This document shows, in pieces, positions 17,335 to 26,270 of a stretch of DNA of 64,000 nt. Position 1 is the first letter of the stretch, and every line of letters starts with the position of its first letter. The DNA is from an uncultured Vibrio sp. (GTDB lineage: Bacteria; Pseudomonadota; Gammaproteobacteria; Enterobacterales; Vibrionaceae). The position numbers and the translations under genes were made by a program. Under the pieces are notes generated by a model that was given only the letters and a program-made list of their open reading frames with translations, had not been told where the DNA came from and ran no database searches. The stretch lies in the NCBI RefSeq assembly GCF_963675395.1, contig NZ_OY776222.1, forward strand, positions 1,508,030-1,572,029, given 5' to 3'.

Positions 17335-18252
17335 ATGAAAAGCGGATACACTTACCCAATTGGTACCCCAGGACAACCTTGGGGCGAAGCAGAACGCCAA
17401 GCTTGGTTAAAAGAACGTGATGTAACGCGTAGCTATCAGGAAGAAGTCGTCAGTAAAATCGACGCACTTCGTGACCGTTTTGATGTTGAGCAATACGGTG
17501 CACTCTCGTATGACGAAGATCGTTTCCCACTATTTTGCATCAAAACACGCAACTGGGATTCAGCGAAGCCTGTTGTACTTGTCACCGGTGGCGTGCACGG
17601 CTACGAAACCAGTGGTGTACATGGGGCACTAAAATTCTTGGACACAGACGCAGGGCGTTACGCTGAACACTTCAACATCGTCGTTGCGCCGTGTGTGAGC
17701 CCATGGGGCTATGAGGTGATTAACCGCTGGAACCCAAACGCGATTGATCCCAACCGTTCTTTCTATGCAAGCAGCCCAGCGGAAGAGTCAGCAAATCTTA
17801 TCAAGTTAGTCGCGACACTGGGTGACGTGTTAATGCATATCGATCTTCATGAGACGACTGACTCCGATGAAACAGAGTTCCGCCCTGCTCTCGCAGCGCG
17901 CGATGGCGTTGAATACATTGAAGGGCTAATCCCAGACGGCTTCTATACGGTAGGTGATACAGAGAATCCACAACCCGAATTCCAAAAAGCGGTGATTGAG
18001 TCAGTAGCAAAGGTAACGCACATTGCCCCTGCAGACGAGAAAGGCGAGATCATCGGCTCACCAGTGGTTCAATTTGGCGTGATCAACTACCCAATGGTGA
18101 AACTGGGATTATGTGGCGGTGTCACTAACTGTCAGTACGGCACGACAACCGAAGTATACCCAGACAGCCCTAAAGTCACTGGCGAAGAATGCAACGACGC
18201 TCAGGTTGCTGCTATTGTCGGCGGTCTGGATTACGTTCTGTCTCAGCGATAA
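17335..18252 (+). CDS. M14-family metallocarboxypeptidase
   Basis: A 305-residue cytoplasmic protein with the zinc carboxypeptidase fold of family M14 (succinylglutamate desuccinylase/aspartoacylase-like branch). Zinc ligands are seen as His88 and Glu91 in GGVHGYETSG and His168 in HIDLHETT. The substrate-binding NPNAIDPNRSF follows the usual Asn-Arg pattern, and the catalytic Glu is probably Glu273 in TTEVYPD. No signal peptide is present, so it acts on small peptides or N-acyl amino acids inside the cell. The substrate is unknown and neighbours give no clue. Confidence 0.8.
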   Translation: MKSGYTYPIGTPGQPWGEAERQAWLKERDVTRSYQEEVVSKIDALRDRFDVEQYGALSYDEDRFPLFCIKTRNWDSAKPVVLVTGGVHGYETSGVHGALKFLDTDAGRYAEHFNIVVAPCVSPWGYEVINRWNPNAIDPNRSFYASSPAEESANLIKLVATLGDVLMHIDLHETTDSDETEFRPALAARDGVEYIEGLIPDGFYTVGDTENPQPEFQKAVIESVAKVTHIAPADEKGEIIGSPVVQFGVINYPMVKLGLCGGVTNCQYGTTTEVYPDSPKVTGEECNDAQVAAIVGGLDYVLSQR

Positions 18253-18269
18253 CCGACAAATCAAACAAT

Positions 18270-18282
18270 CCCAAAGCTTGGG
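18270..18282 (+). terminator. Short hairpin after the peptidase gene
   Basis: CCCAA and TTGGG pair around AGC shortly after the stop, but only a short T-containing stretch follows. A weak terminator at best. Confidence 0.35.
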
Positions 18283-18297
18283 TTAATTCCAATAAGT

Positions 18298-18347
18298 TAC
18301 AGCTTATCAACAGCATAGAGTATTACAATATGAAAGCATAAGCTGTA
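18298..18347. repeat. Inverted repeat, possible terminator or mobile repeat
   Basis: TACAGCTTAT at 18298-18307 is the exact reverse complement of ATAAGCTGTA at 18338-18347, with a 30-base loop and CTTTTCT after the right arm. It could terminate peptidase transcription or be one copy of a dispersed palindromic repeat. Confidence 0.4.
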
Positions 18348-18536
18348 CTTTTCTCATGTTAATACTCAACGTCAGCTTGGTATTAGTGCTACTTTTCTAC
18401 GCGAAGTCCTGTGTTTATACCTAAGTCTCATTTTGAGTGAGAGCTTGCGGTTTTCAGGAAAAAGTCGCAGTGTTGTAACAATTGCCCTTTATGCTTCCGT
18501 TGGTACGAAACCAGTGAACCGATTTAGAGAACTAGC

Positions 18537-19001
18537 ATGAAGATATTATTCGTTTGTAAACACAATGCGAGCAGAAGTATTTTGGCTGAAGCCATTGCAA
18601 AACAACAACTGCCAAGTCACTTCCAAGTTGCGAGTGGTGGTAGCCACCCTAAAGGTGAGATAAATCCGCGTATTGCCAATTATTTGCGAACGCATGATAT
18701 CGATCCATCACAATTTCATAGTACTTCTTGGGAAGAGAGACTGAGCTTCCATCCAGATCTCATCATCACCGTTTGTGATAAAATGCACAACGAAACGTGC
18801 CCCAACTGGTTGTCATCAGGAATACGTGTCGCTTGGGATCTTGAATCCTTACCAGACGCAGAGGCTTCAGAGACCGAATTTAATTCTCGTTGCGATAGCA
18901 TGTTCACTTCGCTTGAAAACCGTATCAAGGCACTAAGCTCAATAAATTTTTCATCACTGAATGATGATGAAATTAAACGCTACGTGTCCGAGTTAGCATA
19001 A
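18537..19001 (+). CDS. ArsC-like low-molecular-weight phosphatase/arsenate reductase
   Basis: A 154-residue protein of the LMW phosphatase fold. The P-loop CKHNASRS (residues 7-14, CxxxxxR) is at the N-terminus, and the CDKMHNETCP segment (about residues 80-89) carries the two further Cys found in thioredoxin-coupled arsenate reductases. The GSHPKGEINPR block is also typical of this class. It probably reduces arsenate to arsenite. No arsenite exporter or ArsR gene is adjacent; the next gene is an ABC exporter about 200 bases away on the same strand, and a functional link is unproven. Confidence 0.75.
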   Translation: MKILFVCKHNASRSILAEAIAKQQLPSHFQVASGGSHPKGEINPRIANYLRTHDIDPSQFHSTSWEERLSFHPDLIITVCDKMHNETCPNWLSSGIRVAWDLESLPDAEASETEFNSRCDSMFTSLENRIKALSSINFSSLNDDEIKRYVSELA

Positions 19002-19205
19002 CTTGAGATAACTTAATACAGCAATCCACCGCCCCAACTGGAGAAATATTAAATAGCCAGTCTTCAGATAACTATCTCTCCGCGACCTCTCGTCGAAGAT
19101 TAATCATCAACGAAAACTATAGTAGTGTTTAATTAACTCGTTGCTGGTTTCAGTAGACTAAGTGGCTTACTATTCCAAACACTATATATGGTTTGTGAGC
19201 CACTC

Positions 19206-20966
19206 ATGAGTAGTAAAAATAACAAAAACCTCAGCATTCTTCTTAAGCTCAACACCTTTGTTTCACCTTATAAATGGCGTGTTGCCGCAGCCTTGGTCGC
19301 ACTGGTCGCAACCGCAAGCCTAACGTTGTCGGTTGGCTATGGGGTGCGTATTCTTATCGATCAAGGTTTCGCTCAGCAGTCTTTACAAGAGCTAACCAGT
19401 GCGATTCAGTTTATTGTCGGTATCACTCTGTGCATTGCAATCGGTACTTTCTTTCGTTTCTATCTTGTTTCATCCGTAGGTGAGCGCGTCAGTGCCGACA
19501 TTCGCCTTGCCGTGTTTAACCATGTTATAACGCTGCATCCAAGTTATTTTGAAACCAACAGCAGTGGCGATATTATGTCACGCCTCACCACTGATACCAC
19601 TTTGCTACAGAGCATTATTGGCTCCTCATTTTCTATGGCAATGCGCAGCGCTTTAATGTGCATTGGCGCCATCATTATGTTGTTTGCCACCAACTTTAAG
19701 CTCACGTTGATTGTACTTGCTTCTGTGCCATTCGTTTTGGTGCCCATTTTGGTGTATGGACGACGAGTGCGTGCACTGTCTCGCCAAAGCCAAGACTCAA
19801 TGGCCGATGTAGGCAGCTATGCTGGTGAAGCGATAGAGCATATTAAAACAGTCCAAAGCTTTAGCTCAGAGCCACATGAAAAAGCCGCCTTTGCTGTAGA
19901 GGTGGAGAAAGCATTCGAGATTGGCAGACAGCGAGTAAAACAACGCGCAATTTTGATCTCAGGCGTTATTGTGATTGTGTTTAGCGCCATTGCAGGCATG
20001 CTTTGGGTCGGGGGCAGTGATGTCATCCACGGTAAAATGTCAGCCGGTGATCTGGCGGCATTTGTGTTTTATGCCATTATGGTCGCGTCTTCTACGGCAA
20101 CCATTTCTGAAGTGCTTGGTGAACTGCAAAGAGCCGCGGGCGCAACGGAAAGACTGATTGAGATCTTGCAAGTAGAAAGCGATATTAGTGCGCCAAACAA
20201 TGCTTTACCGATAAGCCCTACGATGTCAGCAGAGGTTACCTTTAACTCGGTTAACTTCAACTATCCTTCTCGCCCCGACCAGCCGGCTATCAAAGCACTA
20301 AACCTGACTGCTGAGCAAGGCAAAATATTGGCGCTAGTTGGTCCGTCAGGTGCTGGTAAAACAACACTGTTCGAACTACTACAGCGTTTTTACGACCCAC
20401 AGCAAGGCCAGGTTTTGTTTGGAGGCGTTGATATTCGCCAGTTCGACCCGAACGATCTTCGCCAGCAGATGGCACTAGTCCCACAGCAGCCAGCTTTATT
20501 CAGCCACGACGTGTTCCACAATATTCGGTATGGCAACCCAGAAGCAACGGACGAGCAAGTTATCGAAGCGGCCAAAAAAGCACATGCACATGAGTTTATT
20601 GAGAAGTTACCGGAAGGCTATCATAGCTTTTTGGGGGAGCGAGGCGTGCGGCTATCAGGAGGCCAAAAACAGCGAATTGCGATTGCTCGTGCCATTCTTA
20701 AAGATCCGAAAATCCTGCTGCTTGATGAAGCCACCAGCGCATTAGACAGCGAAAGTGAACACCATGTACAGCAAGCACTTGAGGCGTTAATGAAAGGACG
20801 CACCACACTGATCATAGCCCATCGTTTATCGACCATCCAACATGCAGATAAGATAGCCGTATTAGACGACGGCGCACTAGTCGATATTGGTAATCATCAA
20901 TCCTTGATGCAAAGCTGCGAGTTGTATCAGAGACTGGTGAGGTTGCAGTTTAAGCATTTAGGATAA
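19206..20966 (+). CDS. ABC exporter half-transporter
   Basis: A 586-residue protein with an N-terminal transmembrane domain of six helices (about residues 20-310) fused to an ATPase domain (about 330-580). The ATPase shows Walker A GPSGAGKTT, signature LSGGQKQR, Walker B ILLLDEATSALD and the switch His in IAHR. It belongs to the MsbA/LmrA-type multidrug or lipid exporters that work as homodimers. The ATG at 19206 is preferred over 19188 because the upstream residues are unlike the family. It is convergent with the MocR gene 14 bases beyond its stop. The substrate cannot be told. Confidence 0.88.
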   Translation: MSSKNNKNLSILLKLNTFVSPYKWRVAAALVALVATASLTLSVGYGVRILIDQGFAQQSLQELTSAIQFIVGITLCIAIGTFFRFYLVSSVGERVSADIRLAVFNHVITLHPSYFETNSSGDIMSRLTTDTTLLQSIIGSSFSMAMRSALMCIGAIIMLFATNFKLTLIVLASVPFVLVPILVYGRRVRALSRQSQDSMADVGSYAGEAIEHIKTVQSFSSEPHEKAAFAVEVEKAFEIGRQRVKQRAILISGVIVIVFSAIAGMLWVGGSDVIHGKMSAGDLAAFVFYAIMVASSTATISEVLGELQRAAGATERLIEILQVESDISAPNNALPISPTMSAEVTFNSVNFNYPSRPDQPAIKALNLTAEQGKILALVGPSGAGKTTLFELLQRFYDPQQGQVLFGGVDIRQFDPNDLRQQMALVPQQPALFSHDVFHNIRYGNPEATDEQVIEAAKKAHAHEFIEKLPEGYHSFLGERGVRLSGGQKQRIAIARAILKDPKILLLDEATSALDSESEHHVQQALEALMKGRTTLIIAHRLSTIQHADKIAVLDDGALVDIGNHQSLMQSCELYQRLVRLQFKHLG

Positions 20967-20979
20967 CGCTTACTTAAGC

Positions 20980-22416
20980 TCAAACGTCACGTTTCGAGTC
21001 GCCTCGACCAATTTGCGAAACAATACTGCTTGTTAAAACCTCTAACGCTCTAATATGGTGTTTATCGAGTTCGAAAGAGGCATTAAGCCGAATACAGTGG
21101 TTATATTGTTCTGTTGGACTAAACATTTTACCGGGAGTAATACTGACATTTTTTTGCAAAACATCACGGTATATCTGCATAGTGTCAACGTGTTCTGGCA
21201 ATTCAAGCCAAACAAAATACCCTCCACTTTGACTGACGATGCACACCTCATCGGGAAGGAGTGACTTAAGCAGCTCAGTCATTTTTTTCTTTCGTTCAGC
21301 AAGCTTTTTACGTAATTGTTTGAGGTGTAACTCGTAGTTTCGGCTGGTTAAGTAATGAACCAGAGTCATCTGAATCGGGGCGCTGGTTGCCAAAGTACTC
21401 ATTAGCTGTAATTTCTGAATTTCAAGCGCTCGTTTTCCTGCGACTACCCAGCCTATACGCAGACCAGCGATCAACGATTTTGAGAAGGATGAACACAGCA
21501 TGGTATTACCCGCGTCATCATACATTTTCATCGAACTCATAGGTTCCGTCCCATCATAGAGTTCGCTATAAACATCATCTTCAATCAAAGCGACGTTGTA
21601 ACGCTTTAAAGTATCAACAACCTGTTTCTTTTTATCATCTGACAACGTAAAGCCCAACGGGTTTTGATGGTTAGACATCAACCAACACGCCTTTACATCA
21701 TGCGTTTGCAAAGCCCGCTCTAATGAATCGAGATCAATACCTGATATTGGATCTGTACGTACAGATAACGCTTTTAACCCCAAGCGCTGCAACGATTGTA
21801 AAGCTCCATAAAATGTTGGTGACTCTACCACCACCCAATCACCTTGACTTGTACAGGCCTGTAAGCTCAAATTTAAAGCCTCCAATGCCCCTGCGGTAAT
21901 CACTATTTCATCTGGAGAAATTTCAATCCCCTTTGCTGCATAGCGCTTGGCAATAATCGATCTAAGCTGCTCGTTACCCGGCGGCAGGTTATCAAACGAA
22001 TTTGAGATCGGCATGTGACGCGCCGCAGCCGATAAGGCACGAGTCACATGATAACGAGGATATAAATCAGGGCTCGGATACGCGAATCCAAAGTTTACCA
22101 TCTGCGGGTTTTTGCTAGCCTGAAGCACTTCAAATATAAATTCGTTGATATCGACTTGCTCTGTAGAAGATACAGCCATCGGTGTCTGTTGAACATTGGA
22201 CTCTTTCACTCTCGGTGCAACACGGTATCCAGACCGTGCTTGAGAAATAATCCAACCTTGAGACTCCAGTAGCTGATAAGCATGGAGCACTGTCATAAGA
22301 CTCATTCCAGCATGCTCAGATTGCTTTCGTAAAGAAGGAAGTTTGTCACCTGGGTTCCATATACCTGACAAAATCTGCCGTTTCAACTGTTCCACCAGCT
22401 CCTGATACTTTGCCAA
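20980..22416 (-). CDS. MocR/PdxR-type regulator (GntR-aminotransferase fusion)
   Basis: A 478-residue protein with a GntR winged helix-turn-helix (about residues 5-70: QILSGIWNPGDKLPSLRK and AGMSLMTVLHAYQLLE) joined by a linker to a fold-type I aminotransferase-like domain (about 110-465). The PLP-binding Lys is in CSSFSKSLIAGLRIGW. Such MocR proteins sense PLP or amino acids and regulate neighbouring genes. It is divergent from the cioAB operon with 150 bases between, so that operon is a possible target, though MocR proteins more often control PLP, GABA or transport genes. Confidence 0.88.
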   Translation of the reverse strand: MAKYQELVEQLKRQILSGIWNPGDKLPSLRKQSEHAGMSLMTVLHAYQLLESQGWIISQARSGYRVAPRVKESNVQQTPMAVSSTEQVDINEFIFEVLQASKNPQMVNFGFAYPSPDLYPRYHVTRALSAAARHMPISNSFDNLPPGNEQLRSIIAKRYAAKGIEISPDEIVITAGALEALNLSLQACTSQGDWVVVESPTFYGALQSLQRLGLKALSVRTDPISGIDLDSLERALQTHDVKACWLMSNHQNPLGFTLSDDKKKQVVDTLKRYNVALIEDDVYSELYDGTEPMSSMKMYDDAGNTMLCSSFSKSLIAGLRIGWVVAGKRALEIQKLQLMSTLATSAPIQMTLVHYLTSRNYELHLKQLRKKLAERKKKMTELLKSLLPDEVCIVSQSGGYFVWLELPEHVDTMQIYRDVLQKNVSITPGKMFSPTEQYNHCIRLNASFELDKHHIRALEVLTSSIVSQIGRGDSKRDV

Positions 22417-22570
22417 AACTAGATCCTCATCAGTAAATAAGCGCCATTAAACAATAACACCACCTGATTTAAACTGTTATATATTTCTAGCCTTTTTCTG
22501 TATCTATAGTCTCTCAAAAACAGCGATTAACATAGCACCCTAAAATTATTATTAAGCTCATAGGAAGTTT

Positions 22571-23935
22571 ATGTTTGGTCTTGATGCATTTATGCTGGCG
22601 AGAATACAGTTTGCTTTTACTGTCTCTTTCCACATTATATTCCCCGCAATTACCATCGGCTTAGCCACGTACTTAGCTGTGCTTGAAGGGTTATGGTTGA
22701 AAACTCGTAATCCTGATTACAAAAACCTTTATCATTACTGGTCGAAAATCTTCGCAGTAAACTTTGGTATGGGTGTCGTATCTGGCTTAGTTATGGCTTA
22801 CCAGTTTGGTACTAACTGGAGTGGTTTTGCTGACTTCGCTGGTAGCATTACGGGCCCATTACTTACTTATGAAGTATTAACTGCATTCTTTCTAGAAGCA
22901 GGATTTCTTGGCGTAATGCTTTTCGGTTGGAACCGTGTCGGTGAGAAACTTCATTTCTTTGCTACCTCTATGGTGGCTTTAGGTACCATCATCTCAACAT
23001 TTTGGATTCTCGCTTCAAACAGCTGGATGCAAACGCCGCAAGGTTTCGAAATTGTAGATGGACGTGTCGTTCCTGTTGATTGGTTTGAAGTCATCTTCAA
23101 CCCGTCGTTTCCATATCGATTAATGCATATGGGTGTTGCGGCATTTCTGAGTACGGCTTTATTTGTTGGTGCATCGGCAGCATGGCACTTACTGAAAGGC
23201 AATCGCAGTTCAGCAGTTAAAAAAATGTTTGCAATGTCACTAGGAATGCTTGTCATTGTTGCTCCAATTCAAGCACTTATTGGTGACATGCATGGTTTGA
23301 ACACCCTAAAACATCAACCCGCAAAAATCGCCGCAATTGAAGGGCATTGGTCAAACGCAGATGGTGAGCCCACTCCCCTAATCCTGTTTGGTTTTCCAAA
23401 TATGGAAACAGAAAAAACAGAGTACACGCTTGAGATTCCTGTACTAGGCAGCTTGATTTTACGTCATAGTTTAACTGAGCCTATTCCTGCACTAAAAGAT
23501 TTTCCAAAAGACGAACGACCAAATTCACTCGTGGTGTTCTGGTCATTCAGAATCATGGTAGCGCTTGGTATGCTAATGATTTTGCAAGGCTTCTACAGCC
23601 TATGGCTGCATCGCAAAAACGCGCTTTATACCACAAACTGGTTCCTGAAGTTTTCAATACTGATGGGGCCGACTGGACTTATCGCGATTCTTGCCGGGTG
23701 GTTCACGACAGAAATTGGCCGTCAGCCTTGGGTCGTATACGGACTTCAGAAAACTCATGATGCGGTATCTGCTCATGGTGATTTACAAATGAGCATTAGC
23801 CTCCTGTGCTTCTTTGTTGTTTACAGCGCGGTGTTTGGGTTTGGCTACTACTATATGATTCGTCAGATCAAACAAGGCCCTGAGACTAAAGACCACGAAC
23901 ATCATGAAATGAGCACAATTTCAGGTCGTATTTAA
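22571..23935 (+). CDS. cioA: Cytochrome bd-type quinol oxidase subunit I, CioA form
   Basis: A 454-residue membrane subunit of a bd-type oxidase that reduces oxygen with quinol. It begins with FMLARIQFAFTVSFHIIFP, where the His (about residue 21) is a haem b595 ligand, and contains GWFTTEIGRQPWVVYG, typical of the family. At about 450 residues it lacks the long Q-loop insertion of E. coli CydA (about 520), so it belongs to the short-Q-loop group that includes the cyanide-insensitive oxidase CioA. It is followed by cioB and a DUF2474 gene in one operon. The upstream MocR gene is divergent. Confidence 0.88.
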   Translation: MFGLDAFMLARIQFAFTVSFHIIFPAITIGLATYLAVLEGLWLKTRNPDYKNLYHYWSKIFAVNFGMGVVSGLVMAYQFGTNWSGFADFAGSITGPLLTYEVLTAFFLEAGFLGVMLFGWNRVGEKLHFFATSMVALGTIISTFWILASNSWMQTPQGFEIVDGRVVPVDWFEVIFNPSFPYRLMHMGVAAFLSTALFVGASAAWHLLKGNRSSAVKKMFAMSLGMLVIVAPIQALIGDMHGLNTLKHQPAKIAAIEGHWSNADGEPTPLILFGFPNMETEKTEYTLEIPVLGSLILRHSLTEPIPALKDFPKDERPNSLVVFWSFRIMVALGMLMILQGFYSLWLHRKNALYTTNWFLKFSILMGPTGLIAILAGWFTTEIGRQPWVVYGLQKTHDAVSAHGDLQMSISLLCFFVVYSAVFGFGYYYMIRQIKQGPETKDHEHHEMSTISGRI

Positions 23936-23969
23936 CCTCACAAGAAGTTAAGAATTTAAGGTAAAGAAT

Positions 23970-24977
23970 ATGCTATTTGACTTATCCGTGATTTGGTTCG
24001 CGATCATCGTTTTTGCCACACTCATGTACATTGTAATGGATGGCTTTGACTTGGGGATTGGCATCCTGATGCCATTTGTTAAAAACGAAAAACATAAAGA
24101 TGTCATGGTGAACACCGTAGCCCCGGTTTGGGACGGGAACGAAACCTGGATTGTACTGGGTGGTGCTGCGTTATTCGGAGCATTTCCACTTGCCTACGCG
24201 GTGATTATAGAAGCGTTAACCATTCCACTAACACTCATGCTCATCGCACTAATCTTTCGTGGCGTTGCCTTTGAGTTTCGCTTTAAAGCACTGGAAAACC
24301 ATCGACCATTTTGGGACCGTTCATTCATGGTCGGTTCAATCTGCACAACCTTTTTCCAAGGCATCGTTGTCGGCGCAGTCATTCAAGGTTTTGATGTAGA
24401 AGGTCGCGTCTATGTAGGTGGACAACTGGACTGGGTGGCGCCATTCCCGATTTTCTGTGGTTTTGCACTAATCGCAACATATGCACTGTTAGGTAGTACA
24501 TGGCTGATTATGAAAACCGAAGGCGAGTTGCAACAAACCATGTTCGGTTTTACTAACAAAACCCTAGCGGTGATGATTGCTGCATTAATTATTGTTAGTG
24601 CGTGGACTCCTCTGGCGTTTCCATCCATTGCTGAGCGCTGGTTCTCTACGCCTAATATTTTCTATTTGCTTCCTGTACCTGTTATTACGGGCCTGGTGTG
24701 CTTCAAAACCGTTGACTCGGTAAGAAAACACAAAGAACGCAGCCCATTTCTTATGGCATTAATCATCGTCATTTTGGGCTTCGCTGGACTTGGGGTTAGT
24801 ATCTGGCCGAATATTATTCCACCTAATATTTCAATTTGGGATGCGGCAGCTCCGGAGATAAGTCAACGCTTTATGTTATTTGGTGCGGTGCTGATCATTC
24901 CGATAATACTTGCCTATACATTCTGGAGTTACTATGTGTTTTCTGGAAAAGTGAAAGAAGATGAAGCCTACCATTAA
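23970..24977 (+). CDS. cioB: Cytochrome bd-type quinol oxidase subunit II, CioB form
   Basis: A 335-residue membrane protein with eight or nine predicted helices. The N-terminal YIVMDGFDLGIGILMPFV and VWDGNETWIVLGGAALFGAFP are the CydB/CioB family signatures. It pairs with the subunit I encoded 34 bases upstream to form the membrane-bound oxidase. The operon continues with a short membrane-protein gene about 20 bases after its stop. Confidence 0.92.
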   Translation: MLFDLSVIWFAIIVFATLMYIVMDGFDLGIGILMPFVKNEKHKDVMVNTVAPVWDGNETWIVLGGAALFGAFPLAYAVIIEALTIPLTLMLIALIFRGVAFEFRFKALENHRPFWDRSFMVGSICTTFFQGIVVGAVIQGFDVEGRVYVGGQLDWVAPFPIFCGFALIATYALLGSTWLIMKTEGELQQTMFGFTNKTLAVMIAALIIVSAWTPLAFPSIAERWFSTPNIFYLLPVPVITGLVCFKTVDSVRKHKERSPFLMALIIVILGFAGLGVSIWPNIIPPNISIWDAAAPEISQRFMLFGAVLIIPIILAYTFWSYYVFSGKVKEDEAYH

Positions 24978-24997
24978 TCCAATTGTGAGAGCGAATG

Positions 24998-25126
24998 ATG
25001 AAAATGAAACAAGGAATCGAACAATGGGCCTGGATGATCGGTATCTGGGCTGCAAGTGTTGTCGCACTTGGTATCGTATCTATGGGTTTTCGACTACTGA
25101 TGACCGCTGCCGGCCTTAAATCGTAA
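24998..25126 (+). CDS. Small DUF2474 oxidase-associated membrane protein
   Basis: A 42-residue protein with one transmembrane helix (WAWMIGIWAASVVALGIVSMGF). DUF2474 proteins are often the third gene of cio operons and are thought to play the part that CydX has in E. coli. GAGAG lies seven bases before the ATG at 24998; an adjacent in-frame ATG at 24995 is a possible start. It lies 20 bases after cioB and before a terminator. Confidence 0.8.
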   Translation: MKMKQGIEQWAWMIGIWAASVVALGIVSMGFRLLMTAAGLKS

Positions 25127-25160
25127 AATAGTTTGTGTTGAGTAAGATGCGTTTATCTGT

Positions 25161-25194
25161 CCCCAGTTCCGACTTTTGGTTCTGGGGCTTTTTG
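25161..25194 (+). terminator. Terminator of the cio operon
   Basis: CCCCAG (25161-25166) pairs with CTGGGG, two mismatches and two further pairs extend the stem, and CTTTTTGTTT follows. Confidence 0.75.
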
Positions 25195-25232
25195 TTTGAA
25201 AGTGTCATAAGACCAATCTTTCGTCACATTAA

Positions 25233-25379
25233 CTGTGTGATAGAGAAGAACCTGTCCCCTTTTTCAAGCTAATTCCCTCATATAAAATCTTCGATTCTGA
25301 AGATGTGAACACGAATACGTTGGCCCGCAATAAATCGGGTATTGCTACGCACCTAGAAAACTTAATTGAACAGCGTTAG
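25233..25379 (+). pseudogene. Possible gene fragment, unidentified
   Basis: An open frame without an ATG runs to TAG 25377-25379 and reads EEPVPFFKLIPSYKIFDSED, then ARNKSGIATHLENLIEQR. It looks protein-like and could be a gene tail, but an overlapping minus-strand frame (25362-25535) competes with it. The bases ACCTGTCCCC at its start recall sequences near REP-associated transposases. Identity unknown. Confidence 0.25.
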
Positions 25380-25535
25380 TCTGGTGCGCCCCAAACATTT
25401 GTAAAAAATCACGTAACCAATATAGCCCCCGCTCATACCCTGAGTGAGCGCTATTGAGGCTGCATCACCTTTCAGCAATTGCGTGCTTAATTGCGATATA
25501 AAATTGTTATCACTTCCTGGAGCAGAAAAAAGAAT
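25362..25535 (-). pseudogene. Unidentified frame joined to the receiver remnant by a C8 tract
   Basis: This 57-codon frame (GSDNNFISQLSTQLLKGDAA, then IALTQGMSGGYIGYVIFYK) begins where the receiver-domain frame meets a run of eight C at 25536-25543. It has no start codon. It may be the other half of a fusion or deletion junction. I do not recognise it. Confidence 0.25.
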
Positions 25536-25822
25536 CCCCCCCCATTAACAATAATTACACCCACATTCGGGTGCCTCTCTACTATCAGCTTCAGAAGCAC
25601 ATCTCCGGAGATATGAGGCATATTAAGATCAAGTAATACTAACTCAATATCCGGGTTCTGTTCGATCAGCGTCATAACTTCACGGCTGTGGCTGGTCTGA
25701 TAAAGATGAGTGATACCCCCGCGCCTCTCCAGAGCCAGTGACAGACTACGGATAAATGCACGCTCATCGTCCACAAGCAGGATACCGAATTTGGGATAGA
25801 GGGAGTTGCTACTTGCCAGTGT
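25487..25822 (-). pseudogene. Receiver-domain remnant of a hybrid sensor kinase
   Basis: The frame reads SLYPKFGILLVDDERAFIRS, continues as a receiver domain with the phospho-acceptor LLDLNMPHISGD, and then breaks down at a run of eight C after VGVIIVNG. No ATG lies before the first beta strand, and the only start (GTG 25774) would cut the domain. The last third of the receiver is missing. It is best read as a piece of a BvgS-like sensor together with the binding-domain fragment upstream. Confidence 0.6.
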
Positions 25823-26072
25823 TTTTTAGTATTGCAAGTCCTTCATTAAACTGAGCCAAAAGTGCATCATTGCCTTTTAAAACACCGTACCCATAACGCT
25901 GAGAATCGAATAACTGCCCTACGGGCTCGATATTGGAAAATGCGAGTTCTTTACCAAGATAAGGGCCAGGTAAGTTGGCAACAATAGCATAATCATGTTT
26001 TCCGGATGCCAGAAGTCTAAGCGCAGCAACATGTGTATCTACATAGATAAATTCTGCTTGCTGGTGCAGAGC
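25809..26072 (-). pseudogene. Family-3 solute-binding-domain remnant of a BvgS-like sensor
   Basis: Eighty-seven codons between two in-frame stops. The peptide contains VDTHVAALRLLASGKHDYAI and GYGVLKGNDALLAQFNEGLA, typical of the C-terminal half of family-3 periplasmic binding domains used as sensors in BvgS proteins. No start codon, signal peptide or N-terminal lobe remains. The kinase domain that should follow is absent, and the receiver remnant begins only a few bases after its stop in another frame, which suggests an internal deletion. Confidence 0.6.
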
Positions 26073-26213
26073 CTAGTGAATGGAAATAAGATGTAGTCAT
26101 CTAATTCAAAGAAATGCTACCTCCACTCTTAGAGAATTACCCTATGGCATTAAAGATCCAATGCTTAAGTTGTGAATAACCTTCATCTTATTGTTAATAT
26201 TTGGGTGCAACAT

Positions 26214-26232
26214 ACTGTAATGATTATCACTA
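26214..26232. promoter_or_regulatory. Fur-box-like site upstream of the DUF2946 gene
   Basis: GTAATGATTATCACT contains AATGATTATCA, close to the Fur consensus centre AATGATAATCA. It lies about 40-55 bases before the ATG at 26271, a usual promoter position. Confidence 0.5.
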
Positions 26233-26270
26233 AAAGCTATAATCATGAGCTAAACATAAAGAGTGTTATT

